Source: Polaribacter sp. IC066 (lineage in GTDB: Bacteria; Bacteroidota; Bacteroidia; Flavobacteriales; Flavobacteriaceae). From it: 64,000 nt of DNA. Both the position numbers and the translations under genes were made by a program. Positions 18,892 to 27,447 of the stretch are shown in pieces. The notes beneath the pieces are model-generated. The model had not been told where the DNA came from, made no database searches, and was given only the letters and a program-made list of their open reading frames with translations. The stretch is taken from NCBI RefSeq assembly GCF_007997085.1, contig NZ_VORR01000016.1:19948-83947 (forward strand), read 5' to 3'. Within the stretch, counting starts at the first letter, position 1. Each line of letters opens with the position of its first letter.

Positions 18892-18922
18892 AAAAACCTC
18901 GAGATTAATCTCGAGGTTTTTT
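18891..18922. terminator. Perfect bidirectional terminator
   Basis: AAAAAACCTCGAGATT (18891-18906) is followed directly by its exact reverse complement ending in TTTTTT, with a further T on the 3' side. It starts at the last base of the upstream stop codon. It can end the rightward gene and also transcripts from the leftward ferredoxin gene. Confidence 0.9.
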
Positions 18923-19011
18923 TATTTATATTTTAATGCTATTTACAAAACTCTATTATTAAATCTTGTCTTTTTTATCTCTTGTCTCTTGTTTCTAAAA
19001 GTCAAAGAAAT

Positions 19012-19362
19012 CTAATCAACATGCATAAACTTCTGCTTTGCAGTTAACTCTTCTTGAGTTTCTACGTTATCATCATCTGGAACGCAACAATCTACTGGGC
19101 AAACTGCCGCACATTGTGGTTCTTCATGAAAACCAACACATTCTGTACATTTATCTGCTACAATAAAATAAATTTCATCAGAAACAGGTTCTTGATCTTC
19201 ATCTGCATTTACAGATTTACCATTCGGTAACACTGCTTTACCAGATAAATCAGTTCCGTCTGCGTATTTCCAATCTTCAGCCCCTTCATAAATTGCTGTG
19301 TTCGGACATTCTGGTTCACATGCTCCACAATTTATACACTCATCTGTTATTATAATTGCCAT
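19012..19362 (-). CDS. 4Fe-4S dicluster ferredoxin
   Basis: This 116-residue acidic protein has a first cluster motif [12 protein letters not shown] (Cys9, 12, 15, 19) and a second set [22 protein letters not shown] with the spaced pattern typical of Bacteroidota dicluster ferredoxins. A 45-residue insertion between the two motifs is rich in Asp/Glu. It should carry electrons at low potential in the cytoplasm. It is transcribed away from the acyl-CoA reductase gene from an overlapping divergent promoter region, an arrangement that recurs in flavobacteria. Confidence 0.95.
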   Translation of the reverse strand: MAIIITDECINCGACEPECPNTAIYEGAEDWKYADGTDLSGKAVLPNGKSVNADEDQEPVSDEIYFIVADKCTECVGFHEEPQCAAVCPVDCCVPDDDNVETQEELTAKQKFMHVD

Positions 19363-19382
19363 AATTTTCTTTTCTGTTTTTG

Positions 19383-19390
19383 TACCTTTG
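19383..19390 (+). promoter_or_regulatory. -7 element for the acyl-CoA reductase/serC operon
   Basis: TACCTTTG is an exact TAnnTTTG match 42 nt upstream of the ATG at 19433. A TTG at 19356-19358 lies 24 nt upstream, one base more than the usual range. The final TTTG is part of the palindrome TTTGCAATTGCAAA (19387-19400). Confidence 0.6.
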
Positions 19391-19396
19391 CAATTG

Positions 19397-19427
19397 CAAA
19401 AATAAAGCCAAAATCATAGACAACCAA
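19397..19427 (-). promoter_or_regulatory. Consensus promoter of the ferredoxin gene
   Basis: On the minus strand TTG (19427-19425) is followed after 20 nt by TATTTTTG (19404-19397), 34 nt upstream of the ferredoxin ATG. It overlaps the rightward promoter through the shared palindrome TTTGCAATTGCAAA, a natural site for a common regulator or for mutual interference. Confidence 0.7.
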
Positions 19428-19432
19428 AATAA

Positions 19433-20494
19433 ATGGATAGTATTCAAAATAGAATTAACGCTTTCGTTAAATTAGGTGCTTTTTTAAGTCAGTTTTCCAA
19501 TAATAAGATTGAAAAACTTGCTCATATAGAGCAAAATGATCTTTTTTTTGATGGTTTTTTACATCAAATTAAATTAGCCCAAGAAAAAAATTCTTGGTTT
19601 ACAAAAGATAATATTTTATTTTCTTTAGAAAGCTGGAGCAAAGCTTTAACAGAAAGTAATTTAAACGATTTTGTAAAAGATTTAGACACAAAGCCTAAAA
19701 CGCCTAAAAAAGTAGCCATCATTATGGCGGGAAATATTCCGTTGGTTGGTTTTCATGATTTTTTAGCTGTTTTAATTTCGGGTAATGCTGTTTTGGTAAA
19801 ACAATCTTCTAGCGATAAACATTTATTGCCTTTTTTGGCTAAATATTTAGAGTTCGTAGAAGAAGACTTTAAAGGTAAAATTGTTTTTACGGAAGAGAAA
19901 TTAACGGCTTTTGATGCGGTTATTGCAACAGGAAGTTCTAATACAGCCCGTTATTTTGAGTTTTATTTTAAAGGAAAACCAAATATCATCAGAAAAAGCA
20001 GAAATTCTGTGGCTGTAATTACAGGCAAAGAATCGGAAGATGATTTTGCAAAATTATCTGACGATGTTTTTCAATATTTTGGTTTAGGATGCAGAAGTGT
20101 TTCTAAAATCTATGTTCCTAGAGATTTCGATTTTGAACCTTTTTTTACAGGAATGTACGCAAAAAAAGACTTTATCTATAACGCTAAATACGCGAATAAT
20201 TACGATTACAACAAAGCTGTATATTTAATGAGCGAATTCCATTTGTTAGAAAATGGTTTTTTGATGATTAAAGAAGATGAGAGTTACTCCTCTCCTATTG
20301 CAACTGTTTTTTATGAATATTATGAGAATGAAATCGATTTAAAAATAAAATTACACGTAGATAGAGAAAAAATACAATGTATAGTTGCCAAGGATTTTAT
20401 AGAAAATGAAGTTGGTTTTGGGCAAACACAACATCCAAAATTAACAGAGTATGCAGATGGTGTAAATACGTTAGAATTTTTATCGAAAATATAG
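19433..20494 (+). CDS. Acyl-CoA reductase (LuxC/ALDH-like family)
   Basis: This 353-residue protein belongs to the LuxC-type acyl-CoA reductase group within the aldehyde dehydrogenase superfamily. The cofactor-binding region has PKKVAIIMAGNIPLVGFHDFLAVLISGNAVLVKQSS (about 91-126) and FDAVIATGSSNTARYFEFYF. The predicted catalytic cysteine is Cys220 in YFGLGCRSVSKIYVP. It would reduce an acyl-CoA or acyl-enzyme to the aldehyde using NADPH. No luxD/luxE or luciferase genes are near, so a bioluminescence role is not suggested. It opens the serC-serA-DUF1015 gene string, whose connection to it is unexplained. Confidence 0.88.
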   Translation: MDSIQNRINAFVKLGAFLSQFSNNKIEKLAHIEQNDLFFDGFLHQIKLAQEKNSWFTKDNILFSLESWSKALTESNLNDFVKDLDTKPKTPKKVAIIMAGNIPLVGFHDFLAVLISGNAVLVKQSSSDKHLLPFLAKYLEFVEEDFKGKIVFTEEKLTAFDAVIATGSSNTARYFEFYFKGKPNIIRKSRNSVAVITGKESEDDFAKLSDDVFQYFGLGCRSVSKIYVPRDFDFEPFFTGMYAKKDFIYNAKYANNYDYNKAVYLMSEFHLLENGFLMIKEDESYSSPIATVFYEYYENEIDLKIKLHVDREKIQCIVAKDFIENEVGFGQTQHPKLTEYADGVNTLEFLSKI

Positions 20495-20544
20495 TAAGAT
20501 GGTTTTAGTGGATAGTTTTTGGTTGATGGTAAATAAAAATAGAA

Positions 20545-21600
20545 ATGAAAAAACATAATTTTAGTGCGGGACCGTGTATTTTACCGCAAGAAGTTTTAAA
20601 AAAAGCATCTGAAGCAATTCTCAATTTTAATGATGACGATTTGTCTTTGATAGAAATTTCTCATAGAAGTAAATCTTTTGTTGCGGTAATGGAAAAAGCA
20701 CGCTCTTTAGCTTTAGAATTGCTAGGATTAGAGAACAAAGGTTACAAAGCTGTGTTTTTACACGGTGGCGCTAGTTTAGAATTTTTAATGGTAGCTTATA
20801 ATTTATTAAATAAAAAAGCGGCGTATTTAAATACAGGAACTTGGGCAGACAATGCTATTAACGAGGCCAAAGCTTTCGGTAAAGTTATAGAAGTGGGGTC
20901 TTCTAAAGATAAAGGATTCACATACATTCCTAAAGGATACTCAATTCCAGAAGATGCAGATTATTTTCACTGCACAAGCAACAATACTATTTTTGGTACT
21001 CAAATGAAATCGTTTCCAGAAACCAATGTTTCTTTGGTATGTGATATGAGTTCAGATATTTTTTCTCGTCAATTAGATTTTGAAAAATTCGACTTAATTT
21101 ATGCTGGCGCACAAAAAAATATGGGTCCGGCAGGCACAACTTTAGTCATTATTAAAGAAGATATTTTAGGCAAGGTAGAAAGACACATTCCGTCTATGCT
21201 AAATTATCAAATGCATATTGATAAAGATAGTATGTTTAACACACCCTCTGTTTTTGCCATTTATGTTTCGATGCTTACCTTACAATGGTTAAAAGATTTA
21301 GGTGGCATTCCGTTTATTGAAGAAGTAAACAATAAAAAAGCAGAACTTTTGTATAATGAAATTGATAGAAATCCGCTTTTTAAAGGTGTTGTAGCCAAAG
21401 AAGACAGAAGTACAATGAATGCAACCTTTGTGCTAACCGATACATCTTTCACTGAAAAATTTGATACGATGTGCAAAGAGGCAGGTATTAACGGTTTAAA
21501 TGGACACAGAAGTGTTGGCGGTTATAGAGCAAGTATGTACAATGCATTGCCATTATACAGTGTTCAGGTTTTGGTAGATGTAATGCAGAGTCTCTCCTAG
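20545..21600 (+). CDS. serC: Phosphoserine aminotransferase
   Basis: This 351-residue class V aminotransferase starts with the family hallmark HNFSAGPCILPQEVL. It has the phosphate/PLP loop HGGASLEF, TGTWADNA, the aspartate in LVCDMSSDIFSR, and the PLP lysine Lys191 in AGAQKNMGPAGTT. The C-terminal GHRSVGGYRASMYNALP closes the active site. It converts 3-phosphohydroxypyruvate to phosphoserine, the second step of serine synthesis, and can act in pyridoxine synthesis. It precedes serA by 165 bp with repeat elements between them. Confidence 0.97.
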   Translation: MKKHNFSAGPCILPQEVLKKASEAILNFNDDDLSLIEISHRSKSFVAVMEKARSLALELLGLENKGYKAVFLHGGASLEFLMVAYNLLNKKAAYLNTGTWADNAINEAKAFGKVIEVGSSKDKGFTYIPKGYSIPEDADYFHCTSNNTIFGTQMKSFPETNVSLVCDMSSDIFSRQLDFEKFDLIYAGAQKNMGPAGTTLVIIKEDILGKVERHIPSMLNYQMHIDKDSMFNTPSVFAIYVSMLTLQWLKDLGGIPFIEEVNNKKAELLYNEIDRNPLFKGVVAKEDRSTMNATFVLTDTSFTEKFDTMCKEAGINGLNGHRSVGGYRASMYNALPLYSVQVLVDVMQSLS

Positions 21601-21752
21601 CCTCTCCGAAGGCGAGGAACTCTCACTGTTGATAAAAACTCACTGTTGAGAATGAATTAAACATATAGAAAAAAATACTTTTTGAACTTATAAAGTTTGA
21701 AGGAAAACAACATATAATTAAATATAAATAAAACTCCTTCCCTTTGGGAAGG
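21601..21752. repeat. Short palindromic repeats between serC and serA
   Basis: Directly after the serC stop comes CCTCTCCGAAGGCGAGG (21601-21617), then two copies of CTCACTGTTGA (21622-21632, 21639-21649), and nearer serA the hairpin CCTTCCCTTTGGGAAGG (21736-21752). These look like the mobile palindromic spacers common in flavobacterial genomes. They do not look like a regulator site, and no T tract follows. Confidence 0.6.
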
Positions 21753-21765
21753 TTAAGATGGGCTA

Positions 21766-22716
21766 ATGAAGATATTAATAAACGACGGAATTTCACAAAG
21801 CGGAATAGACGCTTTAGAAAAAGGAGGATTTGAAGTAATGAATACAAAAGTTGCTCAAAATCAGTTAGAAAATTACATTAACGAACATAATATTGATGCA
21901 ATTCTAGTAGGAGATACAACACAGGTTCGCCAAGAATTGATAGAAGCGTGTCCGAGTTTAAAGTTAATTGGGCGTGGTGGCATTGGCATGGACAATATTG
22001 ATGTTGAATATGCAATCGATAATGGTTTGCAAGTAATTAATACGCCCGAAGCCTCCACAAATTCTGTGGCAGAATTGGTTTTTTCTCATTTATTTGGCAT
22101 GGTGCGTTTTCTGCATTCATCAAACAGAGAAATGCCATTAGAAGGAGATTCTCGTTTTCAAGAATTGAAAAGAGCCTATGGACAAGGAGTTGAATTAAGA
22201 GGAAAAACACTTGGAATTATTGGTTTTGGAAAAATAGGGCAAGAAGTTGCAAAAATTGCCATTGGTTTAGGAATGCATGTTTTAGCAACAGATGAAGTTA
22301 TAGAAAGCGCTTCTATAACGTTAGATTTTTTCAATGGTCAAAAAGCCATTTTTAATATTGGTACTGTCGATAAAGAAGAAGTGTATAAAGAATCAGATTT
22401 TATCACCTTACATGTTCCTGCACAAGAAGATTTTTTAATTACAGCAACAGATTTCGATAAAATGAAAGACGGTGTTGGTCTTATAAATACAGCAGCAGGT
22501 GGCGTTATAAATGAAGTAGATTTAATAAAAGCTATCGAAGAAGGTAAAGTACAATTTGCTGGTTTAGATGTTTTTGACACCGAACCAACACCCGCGGTTC
22601 AGGTTTTAATGAATCCAGAGATTTCATTAACGCCTCATATTGGCGCATCAACCAAAGAAGCATTTGATAGAGTTGGTTTAGAATTGGCTTCGCAAATAAT
22701 TAGTTTATTAAAATAG
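21766..22716 (+). CDS. serA: D-2-hydroxyacid dehydrogenase (3-phosphoglycerate dehydrogenase type)
   Basis: This 316-residue protein has the D-isomer dehydrogenase fold: an N-terminal substrate half, then LIGRGGIGMDNIDVEYA (catalytic Arg region), NTPEASTNSVAELVFSH, and the NAD-binding motif LGIIGFGKIGQEVAKIA (about 146-162). Later come INTAAGGVINEVDLIKAIEEG and the catalytic His in LTPHIGASTKEAF. It lacks the C-terminal ACT domain of long SerA enzymes, as is usual in Bacteroidota. With serC next to it, oxidation of 3-phosphoglycerate for serine synthesis is the likely role. Confidence 0.93.
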   Translation: MKILINDGISQSGIDALEKGGFEVMNTKVAQNQLENYINEHNIDAILVGDTTQVRQELIEACPSLKLIGRGGIGMDNIDVEYAIDNGLQVINTPEASTNSVAELVFSHLFGMVRFLHSSNREMPLEGDSRFQELKRAYGQGVELRGKTLGIIGFGKIGQEVAKIAIGLGMHVLATDEVIESASITLDFFNGQKAIFNIGTVDKEEVYKESDFITLHVPAQEDFLITATDFDKMKDGVGLINTAAGGVINEVDLIKAIEEGKVQFAGLDVFDTEPTPAVQVLMNPEISLTPHIGASTKEAFDRVGLELASQIISLLK

Positions 22717-22765
22717 TTTTAGATTTTACAAAGAATTAAAATTAAAGCCCAATCACCCTTTTTAT

Positions 22766-24001
22766 ATGGCAATCGTAAATCCTTTTAAAGCAGTAAGACC
22801 AAGCAGAGACAAGGTTGCTTTGGTATCTTCAAAATCGTATGAAGCGTATACGCATGCTGAATTAGGTGCTAAATTAGATTTTAATCCGTATTCTTTTTTA
22901 CACATTGTAAATCCTGATTATAAATTTTTACAAGAGGTTTCTACCGAAAGACGATTTCTATCGGTACATAATAGATATGAAGATTTTAAAAGGAATCAAA
23001 TTTTTATAAAAGATAAAATTCCTGCATTTTACATTTATGAAAGAATAGATGCACAGCATTCTTTTTGCGGAATTATCGGAGCCACAAGTATTGCTGATTA
23101 TTTGAATGGTGATATTAAAAAACATGAAGGTACCATCAGTAAAAGAGAGCGTCTTTTTCAAAAATATCTAAAAATAATCGGCTTTAATGCAGAACCTATT
23201 TTATTAACTTTTAAGGATGATGAAACGATCGCAGAAATCATCACCCAAGAAAAAAAAAAAAGACCAGAATATGAATTCTCTACAACAGATAAAAAATTAC
23301 ATAAACTTTGGTTGGTCACAGATGAGAACATCACCCAAAAAATAAGAAAAGCTTTTGCAAAAATAAAAACGTTATATATTGCTGATGGTCATCACAGAAC
23401 TGCATCTTCTGCTTTGTTAGCAAAAGATTTAGCGTCAGAAAACGAAAATCACACAGGAAATGAAGCATATAACTTTTTTATGAGTTATCTTATCCCTGAA
23501 TCGCAATTGGATATTGCCGAATTTAACCGATTTGTAAAAGATTTAAACGGATTATCGCTTACTGAATTTTTAGGAAAATTAAGTGTTTCTTTTACAATTA
23601 CAAATCATGGTCAACAAGTATATTTTCCTGATAAAAAACATCATTTTAGCATGTATGTACATGGTGAATTTTACTCTTTGTATTTAAAAGAAGACGTTTA
23701 TAAATTTACAGATTCTTTGAGTGCATTAGATGCAGAAATTTTATATAGAACAGTTTTAAATCCTATTTTAGGTATTGAAGATTTATCAAATAATGATAGA
23801 ACTGGTCATTCTGATACTAAAAAAGATATCGTTTCTATAAAAACAAAAGTTGATTTAGGTTTGTATACCGTTGGTTTTAGTTTAACGCCTGTAACCGTTC
23901 ATGAAATGAAAGAAATTGCAGATGCTAACTTAAAAATGCCACCAAAAACAACCTATATTCAGCCAAAATTAAGAAGTGGTTTAACCATTTATGAGTTCTA
24001 A
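22766..24001 (+). CDS. DUF1015 family protein
   Basis: This 411-residue soluble protein matches DUF1015: an N-terminal NPFKAVRPSRDKVALVSSKSYEAY, a central FYIYERI, and the conserved ADGHHRTASSALL near residue 205-217, with later GHSDTKK and PKTTYIQPKLRSGLTIYEF. The His-His-Arg motif is the family's best-conserved element and suggests an enzyme or nucleotide-binding role, which remains unproven. It follows serA by 49 bp and ends a conserved gene string, so a link to serine or one-carbon metabolism is a guess from context. Confidence 0.9.
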   Translation: MAIVNPFKAVRPSRDKVALVSSKSYEAYTHAELGAKLDFNPYSFLHIVNPDYKFLQEVSTERRFLSVHNRYEDFKRNQIFIKDKIPAFYIYERIDAQHSFCGIIGATSIADYLNGDIKKHEGTISKRERLFQKYLKIIGFNAEPILLTFKDDETIAEIITQEKKKRPEYEFSTTDKKLHKLWLVTDENITQKIRKAFAKIKTLYIADGHHRTASSALLAKDLASENENHTGNEAYNFFMSYLIPESQLDIAEFNRFVKDLNGLSLTEFLGKLSVSFTITNHGQQVYFPDKKHHFSMYVHGEFYSLYLKEDVYKFTDSLSALDAEILYRTVLNPILGIEDLSNNDRTGHSDTKKDIVSIKTKVDLGLYTVGFSLTPVTVHEMKEIADANLKMPPKTTYIQPKLRSGLTIYEF

Positions 24002-24103
24002 TACTTTAAAAGTTTAGTGAGGTAAAAATTAATGAAGTACGTTTATTGCTGCTAATAGTCGCAAAAATTTAACAAGAAAGGAACATAAAAACATGGATTT
24101 TGT

Positions 24104-24111
24104 TAATTTTG
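24104..24111 (+). promoter_or_regulatory. Candidate -7 element upstream of yggS
   Basis: TAATTTTG matches TAnnTTTG exactly, 88 nt before the ATG at 24200. No -33 TTG at a good spacing. The 198-bp gap otherwise shows nothing. Confidence 0.35.
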
Positions 24112-24199
24112 TATCTTGGTAGTAATTTGATAACATCGTCAAATATAAAAAACGTTAAATACAGCTTACTTCAGCGTTTCATCCTAAAATATTCTAAAA

Positions 24200-24859
24200 A
24201 TGATTACAGAAAATATAAACGAATTTTTATCAAAAATACCAAAAAGTGTAACTTTAGTTGCTGTTTCTAAAACCAAACCTATCGAAGATTTACAAGAAGC
24301 TTACGATGCTGGGCAGCGAGTTTTTGGTGAAAATAAAATTCAAGAAATGGCTAATAAATATGATGCCTTGCCAAAAGATATTCAATGGCATATGATTGGT
24401 CATTTACAAAGCAATAAGGTAAAATACATGGCTCATTTTGTGAATTTAATTCATGGAGTTGATAAATTTAGTACTTTAAAAGAAATTAACAAGCAAGCAA
24501 AAAAGCACGATCGCGTAATTAATTGTTTGTTGCAGGCAAAAATTGCCAAAGAAGATTCAAAATTCGGACTTGCTTTTCATGACATAGAAGAAATTTTAAA
24601 ATCTACAGAACTAGCAGCGCTTACTCATATAAAAATTGTAGGTTTTATGGGGATGGCTACTTTTACCGATGATCAAGAGCAATTAAATGAAGAGTTTTTA
24701 TCCTTAAAAACTTTTTATGATGCACAAAAATCGCAAACCGATCTTAAAAATTGTGAAATAGAAGTTTTATCGATGGGGATGAGTGGAGATTATCAACTAG
24801 CCATCGAAAACGGAAGTACAATGATTAGAGTAGGTAGCTCTATATTTGGTGCACGATAA
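24200..24859 (+). CDS. yggS: YggS/PROSC family pyridoxal phosphate homeostasis protein
   Basis: This 219-residue protein is a single alanine-racemase-like barrel. The PLP lysine is Lys24 in LVAVSKTKPI. Other family motifs are GQRVFGENKIQEM, WHMIGHLQSNKVK, KIVGFMGMATF, LSMGMSGDYQLAIENGSTMIRVGSSIFG. It binds PLP without a known catalytic activity and keeps free PLP and amino/keto acid pools in balance. It is followed after 34 bp by the exonuclease fusion gene on the same strand. Confidence 0.96.
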   Translation: MITENINEFLSKIPKSVTLVAVSKTKPIEDLQEAYDAGQRVFGENKIQEMANKYDALPKDIQWHMIGHLQSNKVKYMAHFVNLIHGVDKFSTLKEINKQAKKHDRVINCLLQAKIAKEDSKFGLAFHDIEEILKSTELAALTHIKIVGFMGMATFTDDQEQLNEEFLSLKTFYDAQKSQTDLKNCEIEVLSMGMSGDYQLAIENGSTMIRVGSSIFGAR

Positions 24860-24893
24860 TTAAATTAGTAAACTTTATAAAAAAGGAAAGAAA

Positions 24894-25973
24894 TTGTACG
24901 TTATTTTAGACATTGAAACTACAGGAGGTAAATTTAATGAAGAAGGTATTACTGAAATAGCCATCTATAAATTTGATGGTCATGATGTTGTCGATCAGTT
25001 TATATCACTTGTAAACCCAGAGAAACCGATTCAAGAATTTGTTGTAAAACTAACAGGCATTAACAATAAAATGTTACGAAATGCCCCAAAATTTTATGAA
25101 GTTGCAAAACGTATTGTAGAAATAACCAAAGATTGTATTGTGGTAGCCCATAATGCTGCTTTTGATTATCGAATTTTAAGAACAGAATTTGAGCGTTTAG
25201 GGTTTGACTTTTACAGAAATACATTGTGTACTGTAGAATTAAGTCAGAATTTAATAGAAAACCAGCCTTCTTATAGTTTAGGAAAGCTTACAAAGTCTTT
25301 AGGAATACCTATTACCGACAGACACAGAGCAACTGGAGATGCGCTTGCAACCGTGCAACTTTTTAAGTTACTTTTAGAAAAAGATACTGAAAAAACTATT
25401 ATTCAGAATTCAGTTAAGTATTTTGATAGAAGATTAGAAAAAGAAAAACTAAAAAATTTAATTGATGAAATACCTGATACGTTAGGGGTCTATTATGTTC
25501 ACGATAGTACCGGGAAAGTAATTTTTATAGGCAAAGGCAAAAATATAAAAGCTGAACTAAATAATCTCTTTATTAAAACATCTAGGCGTGCAGTTAAAAT
25601 TCAAGAAAGAGCAAGTACTGTTTCTTTTAATAAAACAGGTAATGAACTTTTTACTCGCTTAAAGTATTATTTACAGTTAGATAAAATTTCACCGAAATTT
25701 AATTTTAAAAAGAAACTTAAAATTAATGAAGAAAACTTTAACAACGATAATTTTATAATTTTTGATAAAGGTAGAGAGGTTGAAGAACATGCCGTAATAC
25801 TGATCGAAAACAATATCGTAACTAGCTATGGTTATATCAATTTAGCACACCAAGAAAATAATTTAGAAATTCTAAAATCTGTTTTAACAAAAATTGAAAA
25901 TAAAGAGATTTCTAAAACCATTATTAAAAACTACTTAAAGCGAAGTAAGGTTCAAAAAATCATTAGATTCTAA
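24894..25973 (+). CDS. DEDDh exonuclease fused to a GIY-YIG-like domain
   Basis: This 359-residue protein has an N-terminal DnaQ-type exonuclease: ILDIETTGG (Asp6, Glu8), VVAHNAAFDYRILR, and HRATGDALAT giving the final His/Asp of the DEDDh set. From about residue 195 a UvrC/Cho-like GIY-YIG segment follows: TLGVYYVHDSTGKVIFIGKGKNIK. Its Tyr and Gly positions partly fit the motif (GVYY, FIGKG). The start is TTG at 24894, preceded by AAAAAGGAAAG; no ATG exists before the catalytic Asp6. It may process DNA in repair or proofreading. Whether the GIY-YIG half is catalytic is uncertain. Confidence 0.9.
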   Translation: MYVILDIETTGGKFNEEGITEIAIYKFDGHDVVDQFISLVNPEKPIQEFVVKLTGINNKMLRNAPKFYEVAKRIVEITKDCIVVAHNAAFDYRILRTEFERLGFDFYRNTLCTVELSQNLIENQPSYSLGKLTKSLGIPITDRHRATGDALATVQLFKLLLEKDTEKTIIQNSVKYFDRRLEKEKLKNLIDEIPDTLGVYYVHDSTGKVIFIGKGKNIKAELNNLFIKTSRRAVKIQERASTVSFNKTGNELFTRLKYYLQLDKISPKFNFKKKLKINEENFNNDNFIIFDKGREVEEHAVILIENNIVTSYGYINLAHQENNLEILKSVLTKIENKEISKTIIKNYLKRSKVQKIIRF

Positions 25974-25975
25974 AA

Positions 25976-26058
25976 CATTCTTGTCAGATAAAAGACTCAA
26001 GATTGCTCCGTTTTTATTAGACAAGATTGCTCCGTTTTTATTAGACAAGATTGCTTTT
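25976..26058 (+). repeat. Dispersed 28-bp element plus 24-bp tandem repeat
   Basis: A 28-bp stretch (25976-26003, beginning CATTCTTGTCAGATAAAAGA) recurs at 31631-31658 with one mismatch; both copies follow stop codons closely. Overlapping its end, the 24-bp unit starting GATTGCTCCG is repeated at 26001-26024 and 26025-26048, with a partial third copy at 26049-26058. Confidence 0.75.
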
Positions 26059-26060
26059 AA

Positions 26061-26823
26061 TAATGTGTTTACTAAAATATTGATAGATAGTAAAGAGTAT
26101 TATTTAGAAGCAACCGATAAGTTTTTCCTTTTGGGTAGGTACCTGTTAAAACACTAAATGGGCAAGCAAGAATCATCAACTATAAAAAAGAAAGTAATTG
26201 GGTTTATGTAAGTTTGAAAATTAAATCTTCAAAAAATGTTACTGCTAATTTAGTTTTAAATAAAAAAGCTGAACTCACTAAACACTTATTAATTAAAAGG
26301 CTAGGCTATGCTACTCAAATACAAAGGAACTAATTAAAGGTATTAGGTTTTGAAAACTATCTATAAAAATTTACAGCAGATAATCAGGATATTGAAGCAA
26401 AAGATTGCATAATTCGTTTTCAAGATAAATTAAACAAAGCATTGCAAAAAGTTTTCAAAATAAATGTAATGATGACCAATGACTTCATCAAGAAAACAAG
26501 AATTACTCCTTCCTTTTTTGATCAACTAAAAGAAATAAATAATACTGTAGCTTTTGGTTTTGACAAAAAAATAGCTTTGCTTTAAGTTTGGAAATTGCAC
26601 CCCCCTATTAAAGAACCCTACTCCCAAAAGAAATCGCAAATTCTTTGCCTAATAAAGGAGGCCGGTTATTCTTAAAGTAGACAACAAAGGTAAATTATTT
26701 CCTATTTACTAAAGAATGTCGCTTAATCAGAAGGCTTACAATTCTGAAGAATATTTTGCTTTAAAGAAATTTTTAACAAGTTGTCATTGCAAAAAACTCA
26801 TATCTAACTTTAGAAAAAAATAA
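26061..26823 (+). pseudogene. Remnant of a DUF3857/transglutaminase-like protein gene
   Basis: Pieces in shifting frames read ILIDSKEYYLEATDKFFLLG, then VSLKIKSSKNVTANLVLNKKAELTKHL, then LPNKGGRLFL, and finally VDNKGKLFPIY-stop-RMSLNQKAYNSEEYFALKKFL before a TAA at 26821. These match, in order, the kind of C-terminal sequence seen in Bacteroidota DUF3857-containing transglutaminase-like proteins (Leu-Asp-Ala-Thr-Asp-Lys box, LPNxGGR, EYxALKxF). Multiple frameshifts and stops show it is dead and old. The N-terminal half is not present. Confidence 0.7.
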
Positions 26824-26872
26824 CAGCGAATAAATATCCCTTATCAAATGAATTATTAGAATAGAAAAACAA

Positions 26873-26880
26873 TACATTTG
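26873..26880 (+). promoter_or_regulatory. -7 element of the sigma/anti-sigma operon
   Basis: TACATTTG is an exact TAnnTTTG match 30 nt upstream of the ATG at 26911. The alternative TTG start at 26878 lies inside this element, which supports 26911 as the true start. Confidence 0.6.
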
Positions 26881-26910
26881 ATTATATTACTTTATATTCG
26901 CCGAGTACAT

Positions 26911-27444
26911 ATGGTAAATCAAGAACTTTTAATTTCGCAGTTTCAGAAGAAAGATGTGAAAGCATACGAAAAACTATACAATCTTTATTGTAATAGTATT
27001 TCTGGAGTAGTAAATAATATTGTTAAAAATAATGATGTTGCACAAGAAATAACCCAAGATGTTTTTATAAAAGCTTGGAACAATGCAGAAAGTTACTCTT
27101 CAAAAAAAGGTCGCTTTTTTACATGGATTCTAAATATAGCAAGGAATTCTGCTATAGATTACACGCGCTCTAAAAAATTTAAAGAATCTAAACAAAACCT
27201 TAATGCCGATTTTCTCGTAGATATATTAGAAACCAGTAGTAGTTTAGATAGCACAACGAACACCATTGGCTTAAAAGAATTTGTAACCAAACTAGGTGAC
27301 TCTTGTAAATCTGTTATAGAATTATTATATTTTAAAGGATTTACACAAAAAGAAGCATCAGAAGAATTAAGCATGCCTATTGGAACGATTAAAACCAAAA
27401 ATAGAACGTGCATTGGCGAATTACGAACAATGTTAGGAGTATAA
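26911..27444 (+). CDS. ECF-type RNA polymerase sigma factor
   Basis: From the ATG at 26911 this encodes 177 residues. Region 2 covers LISQFQKKDVKAYEKLYNLYCNSISGVVNNIVKNNDVAQEITQDVFIKAWNNAESYSSKKGRFFTWILNIARNSAIDYTRSKK. Region 4 is KSVIELLYFKGFTQKEASEELSMPIGTIKTKNRTCIGELRTML with a clear helix-turn-helix. It directs RNA polymerase to a small regulon and is held in check by the anti-sigma factor encoded 3 bp downstream. The pair resembles the SigK/RskA arrangement. Target promoters are not identifiable here. Confidence 0.94.
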   Translation: MVNQELLISQFQKKDVKAYEKLYNLYCNSISGVVNNIVKNNDVAQEITQDVFIKAWNNAESYSSKKGRFFTWILNIARNSAIDYTRSKKFKESKQNLNADFLVDILETSSSLDSTTNTIGLKEFVTKLGDSCKSVIELLYFKGFTQKEASEELSMPIGTIKTKNRTCIGELRTMLGV

Positions 27445-27447
27445 AAA

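Noticed and set aside
19433..20494. Part of a bioluminescence (lux) operon
   Set aside because: Only the LuxC-like reductase is present; no luxA, B, D or E is near and the neighbours are serine-synthesis genes.
26001..26058. The 24-bp tandem repeat as a CRISPR
   Set aside because: Only two full adjacent units with no spacers between them.
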